A stretch of DNA of 64,000 bases, taken from positions 62,001 to 126,000 of the forward strand of contig JAFKFM010000012.1 in assembly GCA_017308135.1 (NCBI GenBank), read 5' to 3'. Shown piece by piece: positions 8,437 to 16,168 of this stretch. A program made the position numbers and the translations under genes. The notes under the pieces are model-generated. The model made no database searches. It was given only the letters and a program-made list of their open reading frames with translations, and was not told the DNA's origin. This stretch comes from Alphaproteobacteria bacterium (lineage in GTDB: Bacteria; Pseudomonadota; Alphaproteobacteria; CACIAM-22H2). The first letter of the stretch is position 1; each line of letters begins with the position of its first letter.

Positions 8437-10925
8437 CACGTGCCTCGCGGTTTGGCGCGCGCCGTGGGGGCGGCCGCCAGCGGATCGTCGGGCCAGGAAT
8501 GCTTCGGGTATTGGCCCTTCAGATCGCGCTTCACGTCTTTATACGTACCCGACCAGAACCCGGCGAGATCGCGCGTCACCTGCATGGGCCGCCGCGCCGG
8601 GCTCAACAGATGCAGCAGCACTTTCACGCGCCCGTTGGCGAGCGTGGGCGTGTCGGCGCAGCCGAACATCTCCTGCAAGCGCACGGCGAGCACGGGGATG
8701 TCGCCCTGTTCGTAATCGACCGGGATACGCGAGCCCGATGGCACGTCGAGATGCGTGGGCGCTTCGCGTTCCAGCGCTTGGCGCAAAGGCCAATCGAGCC
8801 GGGCCATCAGGATTTCGTGGAGATCGAGATCGGCCAGATGCGCGCGGCGCACGCGCTTGTCGAGATAGGGCCCCAGCCATGTTTCGAGATCGGCGAGCAA
8901 TCCGGCATCGGACATGTCCGGCCATTCGCCGCCCAGTTCGCGATGCAGGAAGCCGATCCGCGCGCGCAATTGGATCGCGCCTTTCGTCCACGGCAAGCAG
9001 GCAAGCCCCATCGCGCGAATTCCGGCGAGCATGGCGCTTTGCGTTTCGCCGGCCGCCAGATCGCTCGCCGGTTTTTCCTCCAGCAGCACGGCACCGAAGC
9101 GCCGGCGGCGCACGGCGGTGACCGCTTCGGCGCGCGCATCCCACTCGACGATGCGTTCTTCGACAATTCTGTCGGCGAAGAGTTCTTCGATATCGCTGCG
9201 CGTCAACGGCAGCGCGGAGAAAATCCGCGCCTCGCGCTCGCCTGCGTCCAGATCGCCGATGGCGACATAGTCTTCGGCCGACAAAGGCTCGGGCTCGGCG
9301 AACACGGCCCCCCGGCCCGACGCGAGCAGGAAGCCGCGCCCCGCCCCGCCCCGCCGTTTGGCGACGCGATCGGGATAGGCCAGGGCCAACGCTTCGCCCG
9401 CCCGGCCCAGGCCTTCGCCGTCGGGCGATACGCCCAAACGCTTGCGCCAAACTTTCGCGGCTTCGCGCGCGCGCATCAATGCGCCCTTGTCGATCGCCGC
9501 CCCGCCGATCCCCGACGCGTCGCGGCGCAGCAGTTCCAGGCGCGGGCGCAGATCGGCCTCGCGCACGCCGCGAATCACGTCGCGCTCCTCGATCAAGGCC
9601 GCGACTTCCGACGCCAAGGCAGCGATGCCGAGATCCTTGGCCGCGATCATCATATGCGCGAGGCGCGGATGCGCCGCGAGCTCGGCCATCTTGCGCCCAT
9701 GCGCGGTGATGCGGCCTTGCGCGTCGAGCGCGCCGAGTTCGGCGAGCAGCCCGCGCGCTTGCGCGTAGCTCGCGGCAGGCGGCGCATCGAGAAGCGCCAG
9801 TCGCGAGGGATCGCCTTCGCCCCACGCCGCGAGTTCCAGCGCCAACGGCGCCAAATCCGCGTCGGCGATTTCCGGCCGGTCGTAGCGCGCGAGCTGGCGA
9901 TGCTCAGCCTCGCCCCACAGCCGGTAGCACACACCCGGCCCCGTGCGGCCCGCGCGCCCGGCGCGCTGTTCGGCCGCCGCTTGGCTGACGCGCACGGTGG
10001 CCAAGCGCGACATGCCCGTGCGCGGATCGAAACGCGGGGCGCGCTTCAAACCGCTATCGACGACGATCGCCGTGCCTTCGATGGTCAAGCTCGTCTCGGC
10101 GATCGAGGTCGCGAGCACGACTTTACGCCGCCCTTTGGGGCTGGGACGGATCGCGCGATCCTGCGCCTCGGCCGACAGATCGCCGTAAAGCGGCAGCACG
10201 TCGATCTCACCACCGAGATCGCCGAGCCGGTCGGCCGTGCGCCGGATTTCCGCGATGCCCGGCAAGAACACCAGCGCGTCGCCCGGATGCGCGGACAAGG
10301 CGCGGCGCACGGTGCGTGCCAGCGTGTCAAGCAACTGGCGGTCGTCCGGGCGGTCCTGCCATTCGAGCGCCACCGGATAAGCGCGGCCCAGCGAGCGCAC
10401 GGTGTTGGCGTCGCCCAGCAATTTGGCGACCGCCACACCGTCCAGCGTCGCCGACATCACCAGAATGCGCAGATCGGGGCGGAGTTCGCGCTGCGCCTCC
10501 AACGCAAGGGCGAGGCCCAAATCGCTTTCGAGGCCGCGTTCGTGGAACTCGTCGAACAATAGCGCCGATATGCCGTCGAGCGACGGATCGTTCTGGATGC
10601 GCCGCGCGAACAAACCGTCGGTGACGACTTCGATCCGCGTCTTGGGCCCGACGCGCGAGTCGAGGCGCACGCGATAACCGGCGATGCCGCCGACCTCCTC
10701 GCCCAGCATTTGCGCCATGCGCCGCGCGGCGGCACGCGCCGCGATCCTTCGCGGCTCCATCACCAGAATCTTACCGCCCTTGGTCCAATCGGCGTCGAGC
10801 AGCGCCAGGGGGACGCGCGTGGTTTTGCCCGCCCCCGGCGGCGCTTCCAGCACGGCGTTGGGCTTGGCCGACAACGCCGCCAGCAATTCGGGCAGCGCCG
10901 CTTCGATCGGCAGATCGGTCTTCAT
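8436..10925 (-). CDS. hrpB: ATP-dependent helicase HrpB
   Basis: An 829-residue DEAH-box helicase with the motifs in order: Walker A GAGKTT (31-36), DEFH in place of DEAH (125-128), SAT (158-160), and QRAGRAGR (320-327), the motif VI arginine fingers. The C-terminal half carries the HrpB-specific region of about 300 residues. Length matches the family (about 810-840). Its cellular substrate, probably structured RNA, is not well established in the family. It overlaps the upstream DUF3572 gene by 4 bases (ATGA) and the downstream gene by one base, forming a three-gene run. Confidence 0.95.
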   Translation of the reverse strand: MKTDLPIEAALPELLAALSAKPNAVLEAPPGAGKTTRVPLALLDADWTKGGKILVMEPRRIAARAAARRMAQMLGEEVGGIAGYRVRLDSRVGPKTRIEVVTDGLFARRIQNDPSLDGISALLFDEFHERGLESDLGLALALEAQRELRPDLRILVMSATLDGVAVAKLLGDANTVRSLGRAYPVALEWQDRPDDRQLLDTLARTVRRALSAHPGDALVFLPGIAEIRRTADRLGDLGGEIDVLPLYGDLSAEAQDRAIRPSPKGRRKVVLATSIAETSLTIEGTAIVVDSGLKRAPRFDPRTGMSRLATVRVSQAAAEQRAGRAGRTGPGVCYRLWGEAEHRQLARYDRPEIADADLAPLALELAAWGEGDPSRLALLDAPPAASYAQARGLLAELGALDAQGRITAHGRKMAELAAHPRLAHMMIAAKDLGIAALASEVAALIEERDVIRGVREADLRPRLELLRRDASGIGGAAIDKGALMRAREAAKVWRKRLGVSPDGEGLGRAGEALALAYPDRVAKRRGGAGRGFLLASGRGAVFAEPEPLSAEDYVAIGDLDAGEREARIFSALPLTRSDIEELFADRIVEERIVEWDARAEAVTAVRRRRFGAVLLEEKPASDLAAGETQSAMLAGIRAMGLACLPWTKGAIQLRARIGFLHRELGGEWPDMSDAGLLADLETWLGPYLDKRVRRAHLADLDLHEILMARLDWPLRQALEREAPTHLDVPSGSRIPVDYEQGDIPVLAVRLQEMFGCADTPTLANGRVKVLLHLLSPARRPMQVTRDLAGFWSGTYKDVKRDLKGQYPKHSWPDDPLAAAPTARAKPRGT

Positions 10926-11218
10926 TCCCAGACGGGCGCGCCGGGCAGATCGGCGCGCAAACGCGCGATCGTCGCGGGCTTCAACTGCGCTTTCTCGCAG
11001 AACTCGAGCAGCAGTTTTTCATCCTCGAGGACGAAATCCAGCACGCCGCCCAGGAAGGCGGAATCGCCCGCGCGTGCGCGAAGTTCATCCACGGACAATC
11101 CGGCGAGCGCCATGAATCGCGCCAGAATGTCGTCGTCCGCCGCCAGGAAGCCGAGCGCTTGCAGCGCCACGGTCTCGGCGGTTTCGGACGATTGGGGGCC
11201 CCGTTCGCGAATCGGCAT
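10922..11218 (-). CDS. DUF3572 family protein
   Basis: A 98-residue acidic helical protein. ETAETVALQALGFLAADDDILARF is preserved in the same order as in DUF3572 proteins, small alphaproteobacterial proteins of unknown role. I chose the ATG at 11218 (MPIRERGPQ); an extension of 26 codons upstream runs into the end of the neighbouring methyltransferase gene and is not family-like. It overlaps hrpB by ATGA, which suggests one transcript. Confidence 0.75.
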   Translation of the reverse strand: MPIRERGPQSSETAETVALQALGFLAADDDILARFMALAGLSVDELRARAGDSAFLGGVLDFVLEDEKLLLEFCEKAQLKPATIARLRADLPGAPVWE

Positions 11219-11225
11219 AGGCGCA

Positions 11226-12047
11226 CTATACCGAAGCCGCGAAAAGCACGTAGCGGGCCGCACCCCGCGCATGCAGCCGTTCCAGCGCCAGGCCACCGCG
11301 ATGGGACGCCAGCAACGGCCGCAGCGGCGGAATCAGGAACGCCGTCGTGGAATTCAGGATTTCCAGCATGCGCCGGGCGGCGGGGTCGCGATGGACCATC
11401 AGCGGCGATAGATCGTCGAAACGCTCGACGCGCATCGCCGCCGCATCGAAGGCCGCACGCCACTCGGCCTCGCTGTGGAAACTCGGCGTTTGCCAGCCGT
11501 CGACGAAGTCGCGCGCGTCGGGATCGTCGGGTTCGCAAACCCGGATATCGTCGACGACGATCAGCCTGCCGCCGCCATCGAGCGCGCGCGCCAGATTGGC
11601 GATCGAGCGTTTGAGATCGGGCGAATGCGCCAGCGATTCGACCGCCACGATCAGATCATAGGGCGCCTCCGGCAACGGATCGTCGTAGCTCGCGACGGTG
11701 AAGCGCGCCGAGCGCCCCAATTTCCACGCCGCCAGCGTGGCGCGTTCGGCTTGGTCGGGCGACAGCGTGATGCCGTGCAATTTGCCGCCGAATTTTTCCT
11801 GCAAGGCGAGGCCAAGCCCGCCAAGGCCGCAACCGGCATCCAGAATGCGCGGCGCGTCGAGTTCGCCGGTCGCCTCGGCCACCAATGTTTCGGTCGTGCG
11901 CGGCGAGGCTTTGCCGTCGGAACCGCGCAAGGCCCGGCGTACGGCCAAATCCGCGGACCCACCGCCCCAGCCGAAAAACCCCGCCAAGCGCGTATAAGCC
12001 CCAAGCCGGGCGTAGTATCGGGCGATCGCGTCGTTCTTGCTGGACAT
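11226..12047 (-). CDS. Class I SAM-dependent methyltransferase
   Basis: A 273-residue protein. Motif I is ILDAGCGLGGLGLAL, and GITLSPDQAERA follows as in small-molecule methyltransferases of the Coq5/cyclopropane-synthase-like group, where the acidic residue binding the SAM ribose is often replaced by T-L-S. DLIVAVESLAHSPD is motif II/post-I. The C-terminal lobe is helical with two aromatic-rich segments. The substrate is unknown. The ATG at 12047 (MSSKNDAIARYY) fits homologues better than one 5 codons upstream. It is divergent from the DUF2842 gene, with 28 bases between starts. Confidence 0.8.
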   Translation of the reverse strand: MSSKNDAIARYYARLGAYTRLAGFFGWGGGSADLAVRRALRGSDGKASPRTTETLVAEATGELDAPRILDAGCGLGGLGLALQEKFGGKLHGITLSPDQAERATLAAWKLGRSARFTVASYDDPLPEAPYDLIVAVESLAHSPDLKRSIANLARALDGGGRLIVVDDIRVCEPDDPDARDFVDGWQTPSFHSEAEWRAAFDAAAMRVERFDDLSPLMVHRDPAARRMLEILNSTTAFLIPPLRPLLASHRGGLALERLHARGAARYVLFAASV

Positions 12048-12075
12048 GACGGGGTGCGGCACCGTCTATAGTGCC

Positions 12076-12276
12076 ATGCCAACCGCCCGCGCCAGTCTCG
12101 CTTTCGCCCTGCTGATCTTTTTTCTGATCCTTTATGCCGGTTTCGCCGTAACGATTGGCGATTACCTCCCGGATCATTGGGCGGTCGATCTCGTTTACTA
12201 CGTCGTCGCCGGCTTCGCCTGGGTCCCGGTCGCGGTGGCGTTACTCAATTGGGGCTATCGGCAACCCTCGCGATAG
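12076..12276 (+). CDS. DUF2842 two-helix membrane protein
   Basis: A 66-residue protein with two membrane segments: SLAFALLIFFLILYAGFAV and VYYVVAGFAWVPVAVALL. The YYVVAGFAWVP motif and the size fit the DUF2842 family, which is small, alphaproteobacterial and uncharacterised. The start is the ATG at 12076; an earlier in-frame ATG at 12037 lies inside the divergent gene. It is 16 bases upstream of the RibD-type reductase and may be transcribed with it. Confidence 0.75.
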   Translation: MPTARASLAFALLIFFLILYAGFAVTIGDYLPDHWAVDLVYYVVAGFAWVPVAVALLNWGYRQPSR

Positions 12277-12292
12277 GTTTCGATAACGAAGC

Positions 12293-13162
12293 ATGGCCGG
12301 TATCACCCCCCTACCGCATGATTTCGTCATCCGTGCCGCGCCGCGTCCGTTGGACGCGGATGGCGCGTGGCGGCTCGTCCTTGCCGCGCGCGATGGTGGG
12401 CCCGGCCGCCATGGCCCGCTCGCCTTGGCCGACGATGGCGGCTGGCAATGCGGCGGCGTGGTGTCGCCGGAGGCGCAAGCCGTCTTCGATCTTTATATGC
12501 CGCTGCTGGCGGCCGATACGCGCCGCGCGCGGCCTTGGGTCGTCGCCTTGCTCGGCCAAAGCCTGGACGGGCGCATCGCCACGCTGTCGGGCCATTCGCA
12601 TTTCGTGAATTGCGATGCGGCCCTCGCCCATCTTCACCGCATGCGCGCCTTGTGCGACGCCGTGTTGGTCGGTGCGGGTACGGTCGCGCTGGACGACCCG
12701 AAACTCAATGTCCGCCGTTGCGAAGGCCGCTCGCCCTTGCGCGTGATCCTCGACCCCGATGCGCGGGCACCCGAAGCGCGCAACGTGTTTCGCGACGGGC
12801 GCGCGCCGACGCTTGTGTTGCGCGCCGAAGGGACCGCGAACACCCCGGCGGGCGACGCCCAGATCGCGTATGTGGCGCGCGGCGAGGACGGCGCGATCGA
12901 CATCGCCAAGGCGCTCGATCTGCTGGCCGCACGAGGGCTTCGCCGCGTGCTGGTCGAGGGCGGCGGACGCACGGTCTCGCGTTTCCTCGAAGCGAAATGC
13001 GTCGACCGTTTGCAGCTTGCCATCGCCCCGATGGTCATCGGTTCCGGCCGCCCGTCGATCGCGCTCCCGCCGATCGAAACTTTGGCCGACGCGCTGCGCC
13101 CGCCCACACGGCGCGTGGCGCTGGGGGCGGACATGCTGTTCGAGTGCCGCCTTGGCGCGTAG
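12293..13162 (+). CDS. RibD C-terminal (dihydrofolate-reductase-fold) reductase
   Basis: A 289-residue protein with no deaminase domain. From about residue 82 it has the reductase domain of RibD: RPWVVALLGQSLDGRIAT, then HRMRALCDAVLVGAGTVALDDP, and near the end RVLVEGGGRTVSRFL, the NADPH-binding part. In riboflavin synthesis this fold reduces an aminopyrimidine ribosyl side chain; stand-alone copies reduce pterins, pyrimidines and other compounds. The N-terminal 80 residues look like a separate small domain of unknown role. It leads a run of five overlapping or closely spaced genes with a pterin-synthase-like protein, so a pterin-type substrate is a reasonable inference, not shown. Confidence 0.8.
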   Translation: MAGITPLPHDFVIRAAPRPLDADGAWRLVLAARDGGPGRHGPLALADDGGWQCGGVVSPEAQAVFDLYMPLLAADTRRARPWVVALLGQSLDGRIATLSGHSHFVNCDAALAHLHRMRALCDAVLVGAGTVALDDPKLNVRRCEGRSPLRVILDPDARAPEARNVFRDGRAPTLVLRAEGTANTPAGDAQIAYVARGEDGAIDIAKALDLLAARGLRRVLVEGGGRTVSRFLEAKCVDRLQLAIAPMVIGSGRPSIALPPIETLADALRPPTRRVALGADMLFECRLGA

Positions 13163-14102
13163 CTTCTGGATCGCCGCCCAGGAAAAGGGCGAGTTGCGCG
13201 AAACACCGCTCGGCGCGCTCGCAGCCGGTCACGTGCGCGTCCGGATGATCGTGTCCGGCATCAGCCGGGGCACCGAACGCCTCGTCTGGCAAGGCCGCGT
13301 ACCCGAAAGCGAACACGAACGCATGCGCGCGCCGTTTCAGGATGGCGCGTTTCCCTTTCCGGTGAAATACGGCTATTGCGCCGTCGGGCGGATCGTCTGG
13401 GGCCCGAACTCGGGCACGCGCGTGTTCGTGCTGCATCCCCATCAAGACGAATTCGATGTGCCCGAAAATATGGCCGTGCCGATCCCGGACGATGTGCCCG
13501 ATACCGCCGCCCCGCTCGCCGCACATCTCGAAACCGCGATCAACGCGCTGTGGGACCACCCCGTGCGCGTCGGCGATCGCGTCGCGGTGATCGGGCTTGG
13601 CGCCGTGGGCCTGTGCCTTGCCAATCTCGTGCGCCGCATCCCCGGCGCCGATCTCGTTTGCGTCGATCCCGCGCCCCTCGCGCAAGCGCGCGCCAAAGCG
13701 CTGGGCCTGCGCGTGGAAGACGGCGCGGAAGATCGCGATCTTGTGTTCCACACCAGCGCCACCGCCGGCGGTTTGCGCGCCGCGATCGACGCGGCCGGTT
13801 TCGAAGCGACGATCGTCGAACTCTCGTGGTACGGCGAGGGCAGCGTGGCCGCGCCGCTGGGTGGGGCCTTCCACGCCAAGCGCCTGACGCTGGCGGCCAG
13901 TCAAGTCGGCCATGTCGCCCTGGCACGTCGTAGCACGCGGCCCCATCGGGCGCGGTTGGAATTGGCATTGCATCTTCTTGCCGATCCCGCCTACCGCTTG
14001 GATTTGGGTGCGCCCATTCCGTTCGCCGAATTGCCCGCACGCTACGCCGCGGCGTTGGGCGATCATCCTTCGCCCTTGCCGCTCGTCGCTTACGATCCAT
14101 AG
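13152..14102 (+). CDS. MDR (medium-chain) dehydrogenase/reductase, TTG start
   Basis: A 316-residue protein of the zinc alcohol dehydrogenase/quinone reductase superfamily. The N-terminal GroES-like domain includes VRMIVSGISRGTERLVWQG and FPVKYGYCAVGRIV, and the NAD(P)-binding GLGAVG follows in VAVIGLGAVGLCLANL. The canonical catalytic-zinc Cys-His pattern is not evident. The only plausible start in frame is TTG at 13152 (LARSFWIAA), inside the last codons of the RibD-type gene; this gives an 11-base overlap and suggests translational coupling. It probably works with its neighbours as a redox step. Confidence 0.75.
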   Translation: MARSFWIAAQEKGELRETPLGALAAGHVRVRMIVSGISRGTERLVWQGRVPESEHERMRAPFQDGAFPFPVKYGYCAVGRIVWGPNSGTRVFVLHPHQDEFDVPENMAVPIPDDVPDTAAPLAAHLETAINALWDHPVRVGDRVAVIGLGAVGLCLANLVRRIPGADLVCVDPAPLAQARAKALGLRVEDGAEDRDLVFHTSATAGGLRAAIDAAGFEATIVELSWYGEGSVAAPLGGAFHAKRLTLAASQVGHVALARRSTRPHRARLELALHLLADPAYRLDLGAPIPFAELPARYAAALGDHPSPLPLVAYDP

Positions 14103-14109
14103 GAAACGC

Positions 14110-14505
14110 ATGTACAGCCTGACCGTCCAAGACCACATCATGATCGCCCATTCCTTCAAGGGCGAGATTTTCGGGCCCGCCCAGCGCGTGCACGGCGCAA
14201 CCTTCGTCGTCGAATGGGAATTGCGGCGCGCGGGCCTCGACCAATACGGTCTGATCGTCGATATCGGCCTGATGAAGAAATGCCTGCGCGGGGCGCTCGA
14301 CGAGCTCGACTATCGCAATCTCGACGATGTCGAAGCGTTGAAGAACGCCAACACGACGACCGAATTCCTGTGCGGCCTGATCTTCGAATTGCTGAAGGCG
14401 CGCATCGCCAAGGGCGAAATCATCAACACGGATTTCCCGTCGATGAAGATCACCTTGCGCGAATCTCCCAATGCTTGGGCGGCCTACGAGGCCGCGCTGG
14501 CGTGA
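14110..14505 (+). CDS. 6-pyruvoyltetrahydropterin synthase/QueD-like protein lacking catalytic residues
   Basis: A 131-residue protein that aligns along its length with QueD/PTPS. The zinc-binding histidine early in the chain (IAHSFKGE) and VHG are kept, as are LIVDIGLMK, NTTTEF and the late Glu (LRES). Three key positions differ: the catalytic Cys of C-x3-HGH is Ala (PAQRVHGA), the second His of HGH is Ala, and the LDH histidine of the catalytic relay is Tyr (LDYRNL). It may bind a pterin without doing the standard reaction, or catalyse a different one. Start ATG at 14110; its stop overlaps the next gene's GTG. Confidence 0.7.
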   Translation: MYSLTVQDHIMIAHSFKGEIFGPAQRVHGATFVVEWELRRAGLDQYGLIVDIGLMKKCLRGALDELDYRNLDDVEALKNANTTTEFLCGLIFELLKARIAKGEIINTDFPSMKITLRESPNAWAAYEAALA

Positions 14506-15455
14506 AGCTCCGTCTCGTCATTCCCGGCTCGATCGAGCAGGCGACCGGCGGTTATCGCTACGCCAAGCGCATCGTCGAAGCCTGGGGCGAACCGCCGATC
14601 GCGGTCGACGAAGACCCGTCGCGCGTCAAGCGCGTGAAGGGCGAGACATTGCTCATCGACGGCCTCGCCTTGCCGCTGTTCTACGACCGCCTGCCGATGG
14701 CGGATTGCGCGGCGCTGATCCACCACCCGCTCGGCCTCGAAACCGGCTTGGCGCCGACGCAAGCCGCCGCGATGCTGAATGCCGAAGCGGCGGCGCTGGC
14801 AAAGATCAAGCGCATCGTCGTCACCAGCCCAGCGACCAAGGACGATCTGATCCGCATGGGCGTCGATAGCGACAAAATCCGCATCGTGCTGCCGGGAACG
14901 CAAGCGAGCCGCGTGCCCTTGGCGCGGCGGGGGACGAAGACAATCCTGTGCGTCGCGACGCTGACACCGCGCAAGGACCACCCCACGCTGTTGCGCGCGC
15001 TCGCGCGGCTGCCGACGCGGAATTGGCGCGCGATCTTCGTCGGCGGGTTGGATCGCGATCCCACGCAGACGCGCAAGATCAAAGCCACGATCGCGTCGCT
15101 GCGCTTGGGAAAGCGCGTGACGCTCGCGGGCGAATGCGGCGAGGCCGAACTCGGCGGCTATTACGCGAAAGCGCATGTCTTCGCCCTACCCTCGCTGCAT
15201 GAAGGCTACGGCATGGCCTTCGCCGAGGCTTTGGCCCATCGCCTGCCCGTCGCCGGTGTCGCGGCGGGTGCGGTCCCGTCGGTCGTCCCGCGCAAGGCGG
15301 GCATTTTGGTGCGCGGCGGCGACGCCAAAGCGCTGGCCCGCGCCCTCGCCAACTTGATCGGCCCGTCGCGCAACCGCTATGCCGCCAACGCGGCGAAGCT
15401 GCGTTTCCCGAATTGGCAAAACCAAGCGCAAGCATTGCGCGCCGCCCTGACATGA
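14502..15455 (+). CDS. GT4-type glycosyltransferase
   Basis: A 317-residue GT-B fold protein without membrane segments. The C-terminal domain holds ILCVATLTPRKDH, a typical start of the donor-binding half, and the EGYGMAFAEALAHRLPV motif, whose glutamates bind the nucleotide sugar in family 4 enzymes (E-x7-E pattern). The N-terminal acceptor domain is short. The start is GTG at 14502, overlapping the upstream stop (GTGA), and the stop overlaps the next ATG, so expression is tightly coupled. Its acceptor could be the product of the neighbouring pterin-like enzymes; that is inference from position. Confidence 0.8.
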   Translation: MKLRLVIPGSIEQATGGYRYAKRIVEAWGEPPIAVDEDPSRVKRVKGETLLIDGLALPLFYDRLPMADCAALIHHPLGLETGLAPTQAAAMLNAEAAALAKIKRIVVTSPATKDDLIRMGVDSDKIRIVLPGTQASRVPLARRGTKTILCVATLTPRKDHPTLLRALARLPTRNWRAIFVGGLDRDPTQTRKIKATIASLRLGKRVTLAGECGEAELGGYYAKAHVFALPSLHEGYGMAFAEALAHRLPVAGVAAGAVPSVVPRKAGILVRGGDAKALARALANLIGPSRNRYAANAAKLRFPNWQNQAQALRAALT

Positions 15456-16168
15456 GCGGCTTCTCCGCCGATTGGCTCGACTTGCGCGGCCCTGCGGACG
15501 ACGCGGCACGATCGCGGAAACTCGCGCGCGCTTTCGCCCGCGCGCTGAAGCCCGGCGTTAAGATCGTCGATCTGGGCGCAGGCACAGGCGCCATGGGGCG
15601 CTGGCTTCGGCCCTTTCTGCCCAAACGCAGCACGATCCTTGCGGTCGACGGCGACGCGCAGTTGCTGCCGCGCGCGCAGTCGCCGCGCTTGCGCATTTCG
15701 CTCGCCGGGCGTTTGCCGCGCGCCGACGCTTATGTTTCGACGGCGTTGATCGACCTCGTCTCGACCGCTTGGCTGCGCAAATTCCTCAAAGCCGCACGCG
15801 GCAAACCGGTATTGATGTGCCTCGCCGTCGATGGGCGCCATGAATTGACGCCCGCGCACGAGGCCGACAACGCGACCTTTGCCGCTTTCGCCGCACATCA
15901 GCGCCGCTGGAAGGGTTTAGGCCAAGCCTTGGGGCCCGACGCACCCGCAGCGTTGGCGACGGAAGCGCGACGCCTTGGCTGGCACGTCGAAAGCGTGCGC
16001 AGCGATTGGGACTTAAAGCCCGGCGCGCTGCTCGACGCGACGTTCAAGGGGATCGTCGATGCCGCCGCCTTGCCCACCCCGCGCGTGAAGCGTACGCGGC
16101 TTATCGTCGGTCATCGCGACGTTCTGTTAATTCCGCGTAGATATCGCCGGACGGATCGTTCGGCGTGA
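15452..16168 (+). CDS. Class I SAM-dependent methyltransferase
   Basis: A 238-residue protein with motif I IVDLGAGTGAMGRWL at about 44-58 and an acidic end of strand 2 (ILAVDGDAQLL). The rest is a plain methyltransferase core with a helical C-terminus. It overlaps the glycosyltransferase by 4 bases (ATGA) and ends the plus-strand run. Its last 68 bases overlap the 3' end of the facing CDP-alcohol transferase/FkbM gene, so the final 22 codons are coding on both strands. Confidence 0.75.
   Translation: MSGFSADWLDLRGPADDAARSRKLARAFARALKPGVKIVDLGAGTGAMGRWLRPFLPKRSTILAVDGDAQLLPRAQSPRLRISLAGRLPRADAYVSTALIDLVSTAWLRKFLKAARGKPVLMCLAVDGRHELTPAHEADNATFAAFAAHQRRWKGLGQALGPDAPAALATEARRLGWHVESVRSDWDLKPGALLDATFKGIVDAAALPTPRVKRTRLIVGHRDVLLIPRRYRRTDRSA

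Noticed and set aside
8499..10562. 687-codon plus-strand open frame
   Set aside because: Antisense shadow of hrpB; low-complexity composition and no family match, whereas the minus strand carries every helicase motif.
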